From the NCBI GenBank assembly GCA_947480015.1, contig CANKBS010000002.1:62001-126000 (forward strand): DNA of 64,000 nucleotides. The letters run 5' to 3'. The position numbers and the translations under genes were made by a program. This document shows, piece by piece, positions 10,626 through 18,679 of this stretch. The first letter of the stretch is position 1. Each line of letters starts with the position of its first letter. The stretch is from Sphingobacteriaceae bacterium (GTDB lineage: Bacteria; Bacteroidota; Bacteroidia; B-17B0; Aurantibacillaceae). The notes beneath the pieces were generated by a model. That model had not been told where the DNA came from. It was given only the letters and a program-made list of their open reading frames with translations, and did not search any database.

Positions 10626-12362
10626 TTACCGTAATATTTTGCGTACAAATGCCACCGTAAAATAACTCATTAAAAAAATGCCGCTGAAACCTTCAAAAGC
10701 AGCTATGAGCTTTACCCAGCCCAAGGCAAAGTAATCGCCATAACCCACCGTACAAAAGGTAATGGCACTATAATAAACCGAATTCCAAAAATGTCCCGAA
10801 TTGTTTAATTCGGCCGGTAAGGTAGAAGCTACTGATCCAATGTGTGGGAAAAAGTTATCCAAAAAATAATAAATGAGGGCGTAAACAAACACCGCTAAAC
10901 CTGCATTAGTCAATACGCGCATGGGTGCTGTTGCATATCGTCCCACATAATCAAAAACATATTTTTGAAAATAATACTCCGGATATGCCAATAATGCATG
11001 TTGTCCCTTGCGTTCTAAGGCACGAACCAAGCGGGCTTTTGCTTCACAGCGTTTAAATTCCAAATAGGCATCATCCTCGTCATCATACTGACCGTTATTT
11101 CTAAAATTCTCTTTTAAAATCCGAAACTGCTCAGCTTTTTGAAAACGTGATGTTTTTTGTTGGTTGTATATTAAATCAAACACATTGTTTTCACGCCAAT
11201 TAATAAAAAGTCGACCAAGTATACGCATGTCGGTAAGAATCATTTCTTTGATGACCACTTTTTCGCCTTCGGGTTTCACATTCAAAATGTCGCGTAGAAC
11301 AGTGTTACTCAAGTCTACCGACTGGCAATTGGCGAATCGTAAATCGGTGTAACAATCCAAATGACAGCCTTTAAATGAAATTTGCATCACCGAAGCCTGA
11401 TTAAAACTAATACTTCCGGTTCCAAAATCAACCAAGTCAAACTGCGCTTCGCCTTTTTCAAAATCGGCTAACTCAAAGGTTTTTTTTCCTTTACCAAAAA
11501 CCGAAGCTCTAAAATTTACTTTGCCATCGCCAAACTCAACACCTTCAAAACAAACATCACCATCATTAAAATCAATGCGTTTAAAATCAATTTTACCGCC
11601 GCCAAATTCAACATTCTTAAAATCTTTCCTTCCTTCACCAAACACACTGCGCTCAAAACTTATATCGCCACTGGCAAACTTGGCGAATTTAAAATCTACT
11701 GTTCCTTTCCCAAAATAACTGTTCTTAAAATCAACATTACCATTTCCAAAATCGGTATCAATAAAACTCACATTGCCATTCCCAAAACTGGTATTATTAA
11801 AACTAATGTTACCATCGCCAAAGCGTACCGATTGAAAACTGATACTGCCCGAACCAAATTTCACCTTTTTAAAACTCACCGGTCCTTGACTAAAATGGGC
11901 CGAAAAAAAGTTACAAAAACCATTCGCAAAAACAGAAGCTTCGAAACTGGTTTTTTCGGCCATAAATTGCGCGTGACTAAAATCAGTCTCCATCTCACAA
12001 TCAAAAAATGTTTTTTTTGCCGAGAAGCCATAAAGCTCCACAGGGGCTTCCGTATCGAGGTTGCGCAGTTTACGGTATTCGTTTAAAGAAAAATCTTTGA
12101 TATAAGCGCCACCTAATTGAAGGGCCTGTTTGTCATCAATGAGTTGATAAATATCTTCCTTAGTAATAACCGGTAATTTAAAAATAGAAACCCGTTTATC
12201 ATTGTCATCAAAAAAACTTACGATGGCAGTCTTACTTGCGTTGAGCAATGGTTTATCAACAATCTCAACAGTAACCTGCAGCAGATTATGTTCGTGCAAT
12301 GGACTCTCTAACATCGTTTTTACTTGAAAAGTGAAAATAACAGTTTGTATTGTATAAAGCAA
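10626..12362 (-). CDS. Two-TM potassium channel with N-terminal domain of 12-residue F-G-x-G-x-[IV]-x-F-x4 repeats
   Basis: C-terminal pore: TM - FWNSVYYSAITFCTVGYGDYF (K+ filter TVGYGD, nt 10734-10751) - TM; repeat domain at residues about 133-324. Confidence 0.85.
   Translation of the reverse strand: MLYTIQTVIFTFQVKTMLESPLHEHNLLQVTVEIVDKPLLNASKTAIVSFFDDNDKRVSIFKLPVITKEDIYQLIDDKQALQLGGAYIKDFSLNEYRKLRNLDTEAPVELYGFSAKKTFFDCEMETDFSHAQFMAEKTSFEASVFANGFCNFFSAHFSQGPVSFKKVKFGSGSISFQSVRFGDGNISFNNTSFGNGNVSFIDTDFGNGNVDFKNSYFGKGTVDFKFAKFASGDISFERSVFGEGRKDFKNVEFGGGKIDFKRIDFNDGDVCFEGVEFGDGKVNFRASVFGKGKKTFELADFEKGEAQFDLVDFGTGSISFNQASVMQISFKGCHLDCYTDLRFANCQSVDLSNTVLRDILNVKPEGEKVVIKEMILTDMRILGRLFINWRENNVFDLIYNQQKTSRFQKAEQFRILKENFRNNGQYDDEDDAYLEFKRCEAKARLVRALERKGQHALLAYPEYYFQKYVFDYVGRYATAPMRVLTNAGLAVFVYALIYYFLDNFFPHIGSVASTLPAELNNSGHFWNSVYYSAITFCTVGYGDYFALGWVKLIAAFEGFSGIFLMSYFTVAFVRKILR
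11391..11966 (-). repeat. Coding tandem repeat, 36-bp/12-aa period, about 16 units
   Basis: Phe at 12-residue spacing (residues 133,145,157,...,313), consensus FGxGxVxFxxxx, e.g. FGSGSISFQSVR/FGDGNISFNNTS/FGNGNVSFIDTD/FGNGNVDFKNSY. Confidence 0.92.
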
Positions 12363-12444
12363 AAATGATCCTTATCATTTCAAAAGGAATTACGAAATTA
12401 AATCCAAATGCTTAGTAATTTTTTGTACCTTAAGACTTTGCATC

Positions 12445-13707
12445 ATGCGTTTTATCCCCTATTTCCTCATGTTTTTCGTTAGTCACCAAGCTTTGGCGAC
12501 CAACGATACCACCCGTGTACTTTTTATTGGCAATAGTTTTACCTACTATAACAACATGCCCGATTTGTTTAAAGCCATGGCCGATGCCGGTGGCAAGCTC
12601 TGTTCGGTTAGTATGTATGCTCCGGGTGGAGTATCTGTAGGCGATATTTCTCAAGGAAGCATGGCTCATAGCGCCAATCCGGCTGTATACAGTTTAATCC
12701 GTTCTAAAAAATGGGACTATTTGGTGTTGCAGGATAATCAGGGACGTTTTGTGTTGGATTCGGCTACTTTTCCATCTTCCAGTTTGGTTAAAGCAGGTCA
12801 TATTAAAATTATGGACTCTTTACATTTTTATAATTCATGTGCCAAGATGATTTTATTTGCCGGCTGGGGCGTTCAAAACGGACAGCCGCCATACGGGAAC
12901 ACCGGCATTGAAATGATTAAACGCATTTTAGTGAATTACCGCGTTTTGAATGACAGCATGCATGAAGTGATTGCACCCATTGGTGAAGCTTGGATGAAGG
13001 CGATAAATCAAATGCCGAGCACAAATTTATGGGATGCCGATCAAACCCATCCTTCCTTAGCCGGAAGCTATCTAACTTCAGCGGTTCTTTATGCGAGTAT
13101 TTTTAATGCAGCCGTTTCTTCCAACAGTTTTCAAAGCACCTTAAGTGGAGGCATAGCCTTACCTATGCGCCATTATGCCGATTCAGTTGTATTTAGTTCA
13201 TTTAATCACACGCGTTATAATTTAGTGGGAAATCAATTCCCAAGCATTAGTTATGTTGCCGGCAATTTAACCGTGCTCGGTAATTACTCACAAGTAAACT
13301 GGTATTTAAATGGAACCTATATCATCACGGGACCAAGCATACCGACCGCGCTCTTGGGCCAATACACCGCAGTGGTAAAAGATGTCAGCGGCTGCAAAAT
13401 TAAAACCTGTGCGTTTACCCTTTCACCAACAAGTTTATCAGAACAAAAAAGTGATTTGGCGTTTTTAATGTATCCCAATCCCGCTAAAGAGCATTTACAC
13501 CTAAGTATTAACACAAGCCAGCAAGCTTCAGGTAAGGAAATTTTTAACTGTGAAATTTATAATCCTTTAGGAGAATTAATCATAAAAGAAGACGTGAACA
13601 CCAGCACCTTTGACATTAATCTGTCAAACCTTCCTACGGGACTTTATTTCCTCAAACTGAAACAAGGTTCAAGTATACTCATAAAAAGGTTTTTAAAGGG
13701 AAATTAA
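12445..13707 (+). CDS. Secreted SGNH/GDSL-like hydrolase with T9SS type A sorting domain
   Basis: VLFIGNSFTYYNNMP (block I), DQTHPSLAGSYL (block V), C-terminal FLMYPNPAKEHL...GLYFLKLKQGSSILIKRFLKG. Confidence 0.82.
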   Translation: MRFIPYFLMFFVSHQALATNDTTRVLFIGNSFTYYNNMPDLFKAMADAGGKLCSVSMYAPGGVSVGDISQGSMAHSANPAVYSLIRSKKWDYLVLQDNQGRFVLDSATFPSSSLVKAGHIKIMDSLHFYNSCAKMILFAGWGVQNGQPPYGNTGIEMIKRILVNYRVLNDSMHEVIAPIGEAWMKAINQMPSTNLWDADQTHPSLAGSYLTSAVLYASIFNAAVSSNSFQSTLSGGIALPMRHYADSVVFSSFNHTRYNLVGNQFPSISYVAGNLTVLGNYSQVNWYLNGTYIITGPSIPTALLGQYTAVVKDVSGCKIKTCAFTLSPTSLSEQKSDLAFLMYPNPAKEHLHLSINTSQQASGKEIFNCEIYNPLGELIIKEDVNTSTFDINLSNLPTGLYFLKLKQGSSILIKRFLKGN

Positions 13708-13952
13708 ACGCAAAACAAATTACTTTTCACGGCAACTAAAACCAAAGCGGCACAGGTTTCATCAGCGAATACGTTCATGCGTTTACCGTTGCTAATTATG
13801 ACATTGGATTTATATACCTATCATCCGGCATCCTGTCACCATGCCTAAAAACAGAAAAGGTGCCTTGGGAACAATCCGGTAATACCCCTACAGAAGCTTC
13901 AATAATTTTCCGGTATGTTTATGGAAAATAGAAGTCCTTGCATCTCTAGTAT

Positions 13953-15194
13953 ATGAGATCGTTCCTGTTTATCCTCTTTTTGCTTGCTTGCAAGGTTTTA
14001 AGTGCCCAACGTTTATTGCATTTACAACAAAATGCGACTGGTTCGCTTAATGTTAACATTCATCCAAAAACTAACATCAATCCTTGTAATCCCATTTTCA
14101 GCAGCTATTACGGCTATTACAGCTCGCCTGCTCCCTGCGGCGATAGTCTTTACTACAAACTACAATTTCATTCGCCTCGTTTTGGAAATCAAGAAGAAGT
14201 AAAACATGAACCGAATTGTTTTGAACTCATCGACTTTAGTTATGCGTATTTAATTGACAATGCCGATTGGGTAAATAACCGTGATCTTTATCCTTTGTTA
14301 CGCGTGGTTTCTGATTTTATGATGTGGCAAGACAAAGGAAATGGCAAATGGGAATTCACGAGTTCGGATCACCGCTATGTTTGTGGTAACGATAAAACCG
14401 GACATACAGTAAGCGATCATCAAATCTGGCAATTGAATGATCAACATCAGGTTAAAACCGTTTACCAGCTTAACTCAAGCACCAAAACCGAGCATCGTTA
14501 CGATTTTACTTATACTGCATTTGGAAAAATTCAAAGCGCTTCAGAACGAGATTATGATCATTACGATTCAACCAAGTATACCGATTACCAGCGCGAGTGG
14601 TTTTATGATACGAAACAGCGCGATGCCATGATGATCAGCTATGCAGGCCGTCGCAAAAAATTTAGTGATAAAAAGGTCTCACAATTTAAACAACTACTGA
14701 AAGAAGAACTTCAAGAAGGGGAAACGGAACTCAGAGATTTACTCGATTCCAATGAAGTTAAGGAACTGCTTGTATATAATTACGGGAAATTTGGTCTTGA
14801 GCAAGTAAACTGTTATTACAATCCCGAAGACTACTCAAATGAGATAGAGTTTTACTCTGACAGTTTGTTTTATAATAAGTCCGGAAAAATTGTCCGCTAT
14901 GTAAGCGGAAACAGCTTGAAGGGAAAGACCTGCGAACTCCGTTACACTTATGATCTTGAAAGTGGCAAATTAAGTCAAGTAAATGGACGAAACTACTCCG
15001 AATGTGCCAACCGGGGATGCAATGAGGACAAGGTAGAACAATGGTTTACTTACAAGGATAATAAAGTAGACACTTTAAAAGAAAAAATTTATGAGATCCG
15101 CTACCATTACAAAGACGGAAAGTATGCCAATCCAACTGATGAACTGCAAGAAGAAAGGATTTATGCGTATAAGTATAAATTAGGAAAAAAATAA
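13953..15194 (+). CDS. Hypothetical exported protein
   Basis: Long ORF with signal peptide; repeated antiparallel Y/K-rich strands (LSQVNGRNYSE, YEIRYHYKDGKY) but no family recognised. Confidence 0.65.
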   Translation: MRSFLFILFLLACKVLSAQRLLHLQQNATGSLNVNIHPKTNINPCNPIFSSYYGYYSSPAPCGDSLYYKLQFHSPRFGNQEEVKHEPNCFELIDFSYAYLIDNADWVNNRDLYPLLRVVSDFMMWQDKGNGKWEFTSSDHRYVCGNDKTGHTVSDHQIWQLNDQHQVKTVYQLNSSTKTEHRYDFTYTAFGKIQSASERDYDHYDSTKYTDYQREWFYDTKQRDAMMISYAGRRKKFSDKKVSQFKQLLKEELQEGETELRDLLDSNEVKELLVYNYGKFGLEQVNCYYNPEDYSNEIEFYSDSLFYNKSGKIVRYVSGNSLKGKTCELRYTYDLESGKLSQVNGRNYSECANRGCNEDKVEQWFTYKDNKVDTLKEKIYEIRYHYKDGKYANPTDELQEERIYAYKYKLGKK

Positions 15195-15217
15195 ATGGAG
15201 AAATAAATGACCCAAAG

Positions 15218-15259
15218 AATCTGTAATCTGTAATCTGTAATTTGCAATCTGTAATCTGT
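15218..15259. repeat. Heptamer tandem repeat (AATCTGT)x6
   Basis: aatctgt x3, aatttgc, aatctgt x2 between convergent genes. Confidence 0.9.
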
Positions 15260-15269
15260 GAAGCGCTAT

Positions 15270-15668
15270 CTATCCCAGTAACTTTTTACGGTGTTTAATC
15301 CCCCAGTTCTTTAACTCTTCAATCACTTTTCTTAAAGACTTTCCATGGTCTGTGATGGAATACTCGACGGTTGGTGGAAAGGTATCATAAACCGTTCTTT
15401 TAATTAATTGGTTGGCTTCTAATTCTTTGAGTTCTTTAGACAAAACTTTATCGGTGATGCCATTTAGTTCTTTTGAGATTTGTCCAAAACGTTTGTTACC
15501 AAAGCTTAAGGAGCCAATAATCTGGAGTTTCCATTTTCCGTTCAGCACTTCCAGCGAATCTTTAACCGGACGGAGTAATTGCGAGCAGGCAGCCGGAGTA
15601 TGCTGTGTTTCGGGAGTTTTAGTTTTGCATTTTTCCACTTTACTATCCTTTTGGAAAGTGCTATCCAT
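15270..15668 (-). CDS. HxlR-family winged-helix transcriptional regulator
   Basis: CSQLLRPVKDSLEVLNGKWKLQIIGSLSFGNKRFGQISKELNGITDKVLSKELKELEANQLIKRTVY. Confidence 0.92.
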   Translation of the reverse strand: MDSTFQKDSKVEKCKTKTPETQHTPAACSQLLRPVKDSLEVLNGKWKLQIIGSLSFGNKRFGQISKELNGITDKVLSKELKELEANQLIKRTVYDTFPPTVEYSITDHGKSLRKVIEELKNWGIKHRKKLLG

Positions 15669-15709
15669 TGGGATAGTACTATGTATTAGATAGTAAATAT
15701 ATGTACTAT
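15657..15709. promoter_or_regulatory. Candidate HxlR operator cluster (overlapping inverted repeats)
   Basis: agtgctatcc-attg-ggatagtact (one mismatch in 10-bp arms), self-palindrome atagtactat (15673-15682), and atagta-N8-tactat (15690-15709), around the hxlR start codon and divergent promoter. Confidence 0.6.
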
Positions 15710-15747
15710 TGCATCATAAAACTAAATTCATTAAAAAAATAATTAAA

Positions 15748-16152
15748 ATGGAAACTAAAATCAATTTCAAACAATCAATGCAAGCCGGACTTTTGGCCGC
15801 TCTAAGCGCCGTAGTCATCAATGTTATTTTATTTTATCTGTTTCATGCGGCAGGTGTTATTACTGACCAAATTTTTATTGCGCCCAACATGCCATTAACA
15901 GTCATTCCGGTTATCATTTCGAGTGTAATTCCTACCCTCTTAGCCAGTATGGTCTTTTTTCTGTTTGAAAAATTCAGCAAACAAGGATTTAAAATATTTG
16001 CCATTAGTTCTCTGGTGCTTTTGGCCTTATCATTTCTGAATCCGTTTTTAAAAATACCCAATGTCACCACAGCTTATGCCATTGTATTGAATGTGATGCA
16101 TGTGGTGGTAGTGCTTGCCCTATTTTATTTTATAAAAAGAGCAAAGAAATAA
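15748..16152 (+). CDS. Four-TM membrane protein (DUF6069-like), divergent from the HxlR regulator
   Basis: METKINFKQSMQAGLLAALSAVVINVILFYLF...; likely ATG at 15748 rather than 15709. Confidence 0.6.
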   Translation: METKINFKQSMQAGLLAALSAVVINVILFYLFHAAGVITDQIFIAPNMPLTVIPVIISSVIPTLLASMVFFLFEKFSKQGFKIFAISSLVLLALSFLNPFLKIPNVTTAYAIVLNVMHVVVVLALFYFIKRAKK

Positions 16153-16204
16153 ACACAGAAAACAAAAACGCAGGTTCCTTTAATATAAAAGGTATAGTCT
16201 TAGT

Positions 16205-16237
16205 CCGCAGGATTTTTTAATTCTGCGGTTTTTTTAT
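16205..16237 (+). terminator. Rho-independent terminator
   Basis: ccgcag-N12-ctgcgg followed by a long T tract. Confidence 0.7.
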
Positions 16238-16444
16238 CCTTGCAGTACATTCACCATTTGTTTTCCTCATGCAAAAGCTTAAATTAATTCCCATTCGTAC
16301 CCAAAGTATCGTTCAATGAAAACAGTAAATTATGTGAGTCAAGTTAGACCATCATTGGATATTGTAAACCTTTAATTCAATATAGCCTGCTATACCAGAA
16401 ATTGTTAGACAATAATCTAAAATTATATTCCTTACATTTGAATA

Positions 16445-17026
16445 ATGGAAGATAACACGCATTGGACGCCATCACCAGACGACAACAAACTTGCGCTAAC
16501 TGATAAAAACCTTATCAACGAATATGAAGCAAAAGGAATTGCTACCGCTGAACTATTTGTGTTTAGTTTGGACTCTGAAACTGAACTATCAACACAATTA
16601 ATTTTAGAAATTCATTCGCTAGCATTTTCAGAACTTTATGACTGGGCCGGTTGTTGGCGAACAAACACTGTAATGGTCGGACAACTTATTCCTCCCGAAC
16701 CTTCAAAAATATTACAGCTTATGTATCAATTCATTGATGATTTAAACTTCAAAATTCATAACGCTATAACTGAAGATGAGCATACGAGTTGTTTAACTTT
16801 TGCTCACTATGAGTTTGTTCGTATTCATCCATTTAACAATGGAAACGGCAGAACAGGTAGAATTTTAATGAACCTTGTTGCACTTAAATTTGGTTACAAA
16901 CCCTTGGAACTTTATCACCGTGAGGGTGACAGCAGAAAAAACTATATTGCAGCCATGAAACAAGCTGACAATGGTAACTTTGAAGCCTTAACTAATTTGA
17001 TTAAAAAAGAATTGACCACCTTTTAA
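16445..17026 (+). CDS. Fic domain protein (putative AMP-transferase)
   Basis: Active-site motif HPFNNGNGRTGR matches HxFx(D/N)GNGRxxR; LYDWAGCWRT typical of Fic/Doc proteins. Confidence 0.92.
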   Translation: MEDNTHWTPSPDDNKLALTDKNLINEYEAKGIATAELFVFSLDSETELSTQLILEIHSLAFSELYDWAGCWRTNTVMVGQLIPPEPSKILQLMYQFIDDLNFKIHNAITEDEHTSCLTFAHYEFVRIHPFNNGNGRTGRILMNLVALKFGYKPLELYHREGDSRKNYIAAMKQADNGNFEALTNLIKKELTTF

Positions 17027-17182
17027 CTCTTGTTCCTTTAACAAGCTTAACACAATTTCTTCGACTTTAGACATGGCCACTTGCTGATTCTCCAATAACA
17101 TGGTTGAATACACCGTATTTGAAAGCATTTGAGCCAGAAAACCTTTCTGCTTAAGTTGTGGATATTTATCGTAAAATTTCAT
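16988..17182 (-). CDS. Small protein, candidate Fic antitoxin (class I-like)
   Basis: 64-aa ORF from ATG 17182: MKFYDKYPQLKQKGFLAQMLSNTVYSTMLLENQQVAMSKVEEIVLSLLKEQELK...; TMLLEN (17087-17104) fits the Fic inhibitory motif (S/T)xxxE(G/N); overlaps the 3' end of fic. Confidence 0.6.
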   Translation of the reverse strand: MKFYDKYPQLKQKGFLAQMLSNTVYSTMLLENQQVAMSKVEEIVLSLLKEQELKGGQFFFNQIS

Positions 17183-17235
17183 TCTTAAAACAAAGATACA
17201 AAATAAAAAATAGGTTGCAAGCACTTAACAAAGCA

Positions 17236-17994
17236 CTAATACACCCACTTCAACTCCTTTACATCCGCCTCGTAGTGTTTACCCTTATTGTCTTCCAGTA
17301 AAATCAAACCGCTATTTGTTAATCCTTTCACCATTAAATTTTTGAACTCGCCTCTGAGTTCAAAATTTAAAAATTCATTTAAACCAAAAAAATGCTTGAG
17401 GTAGTTTTGATTGATTTCTTCATAATTAGAATTAATCAATGCTAGGTAGTATTTTTCAACATAACGACAGAGTGTCTTCAAAACATCCGTTGGCAAAAAC
17501 TCTTTATGACTGAGTAGTTTCAGTGAAGTAGCCTTTTGTAAGTCGCCAAAGTGAGTTTGATTGACATTGATGCCAAAGCCTGCAACGCAGCAATTAAGTA
17601 GGTTGTTTTGAATGGTGGTTTCGATAAGGATACCCGCAATTTTTCGGCGATTTACTAAAATGTCATTCGGCCATTTAATTTTAATGTCAAATTGGCTACT
17701 ATCGAGTATTTCCGCCATTGCGTCATAACAAGCCAAGGCAGCAATTTGATACAAATAAAACTGATTTTTAAGATCTAAAAAGACCGGTTTTAAAATAACC
17801 GAAGCTGTTACATTCATGCCTGCTTCACTGTTCCAGTGGCTGCCCCGCTGTCCTTTACCCTTAAGTTGATTAGCAGTATGCACCACTGTTCCTTCGGGCA
17901 GCTTAACGTTCTTTAACAAGTTTATGGCATAAGAATTGGTGCTATCAATCGCAGGTAAAAAAATAAGGTTTTTGCCAATAAATAATGTCTCCAT
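17236..17994 (-). CDS. birA: Biotin--[acetyl-CoA-carboxylase] ligase
   Basis: STNSYAINLL, GKGQRGSHWNSEAGMNVTASVIL, KIKWPNDILVNRRKIAGILIE; probable ATG at 17994. Confidence 0.93.
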   Translation of the reverse strand: METLFIGKNLIFLPAIDSTNSYAINLLKNVKLPEGTVVHTANQLKGKGQRGSHWNSEAGMNVTASVILKPVFLDLKNQFYLYQIAALACYDAMAEILDSSQFDIKIKWPNDILVNRRKIAGILIETTIQNNLLNCCVAGFGINVNQTHFGDLQKATSLKLLSHKEFLPTDVLKTLCRYVEKYYLALINSNYEEINQNYLKHFFGLNEFLNFELRGEFKNLMVKGLTNSGLILLEDNKGKHYEADVKELKWVY

Positions 17995-18071
17995 TACACC
18001 AAATAAGTTAAATTTGTTGTTTGATGTAAACCTAGTAAAATTAATTAAAAGCAAAGCAATAAATATATTTC

Positions 18072-18656
18072 ATGGCCAAAACTCCGGTGAAAAAAGCAGC
18101 AGCAAAAAAAACAGTAAAAGCAGCTGCAAAAAAAGTAGTCAAATCAAAATCTGTCTCAGCAAAAAAAACGATTAAAAAGGTTCCGGTTAAAAAAGCCCTT
18201 ACCGATAAAGAACGTGCCTTTCGCGAAGCCAATGTTATTGCTAATCTTGAAAACAAGAAAAAAACAACAACGACTACTAAACGTCCTAAAAAAACCTCAA
18301 CGCCCAAACAAACTTCCAGCTTGCTGGATGCGGTGGTAGAAGGCATGCAGGAAAAAAAGGGCAAACACATTACCATTCTTAACTTACAGGGCATCGAAAA
18401 CCGGGTAACCGATTACTTTGTGATTTGTGACGCCGATAGTAATACCCACGTTAATTCCATTGCCGACAGCGTGGAAGAGATCGTTGAAAAACTAACCTCC
18501 GAAAAAATGTATCATTCGGAAGGTCACCAAAACGGTGAGTGGATCTTAATTGATTACATTAACGTGGTGGTGCATGTGTTTTTACGCGAGGTGCGTGAAC
18601 ACTACAACATTGAAGGCCTTTGGGGCGACGCAGAGATTACCAACATTAACGATTAA
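18072..18656 (+). CDS. rsfS: Ribosomal silencing factor RsfS with Lys/Ala-rich N-terminal extension
   Basis: Core SLLDAVVEGMQEKKGKHITILNLQGIENRVTDYFVICDADSNTHVNSIADSVEE...GEWILIDYINVVVHVFLREVREHYNIEGLWGDA; about 80-aa H1-like extension (KKAAAKKTVKAAAKKVVK). Confidence 0.92.
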   Translation: MAKTPVKKAAAKKTVKAAAKKVVKSKSVSAKKTIKKVPVKKALTDKERAFREANVIANLENKKKTTTTTKRPKKTSTPKQTSSLLDAVVEGMQEKKGKHITILNLQGIENRVTDYFVICDADSNTHVNSIADSVEEIVEKLTSEKMYHSEGHQNGEWILIDYINVVVHVFLREVREHYNIEGLWGDAEITNIND

Positions 18657-18679
18657 TTAAATAAAGATCTTATAGACCA

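Noticed and set aside
11391-11966. Canonical pentapeptide-repeat domain call
   Set aside because: Periodicity is exactly 12 residues with FGxG..F, not A(D/N)LxX pentads, so I describe it as a distinct repeat.
13708-13952. Possible decayed gene in the gap between the SGNH gene and the hypothetical gene
   Set aside because: No frame with recognisable protein motifs; insufficient evidence for a pseudogene.
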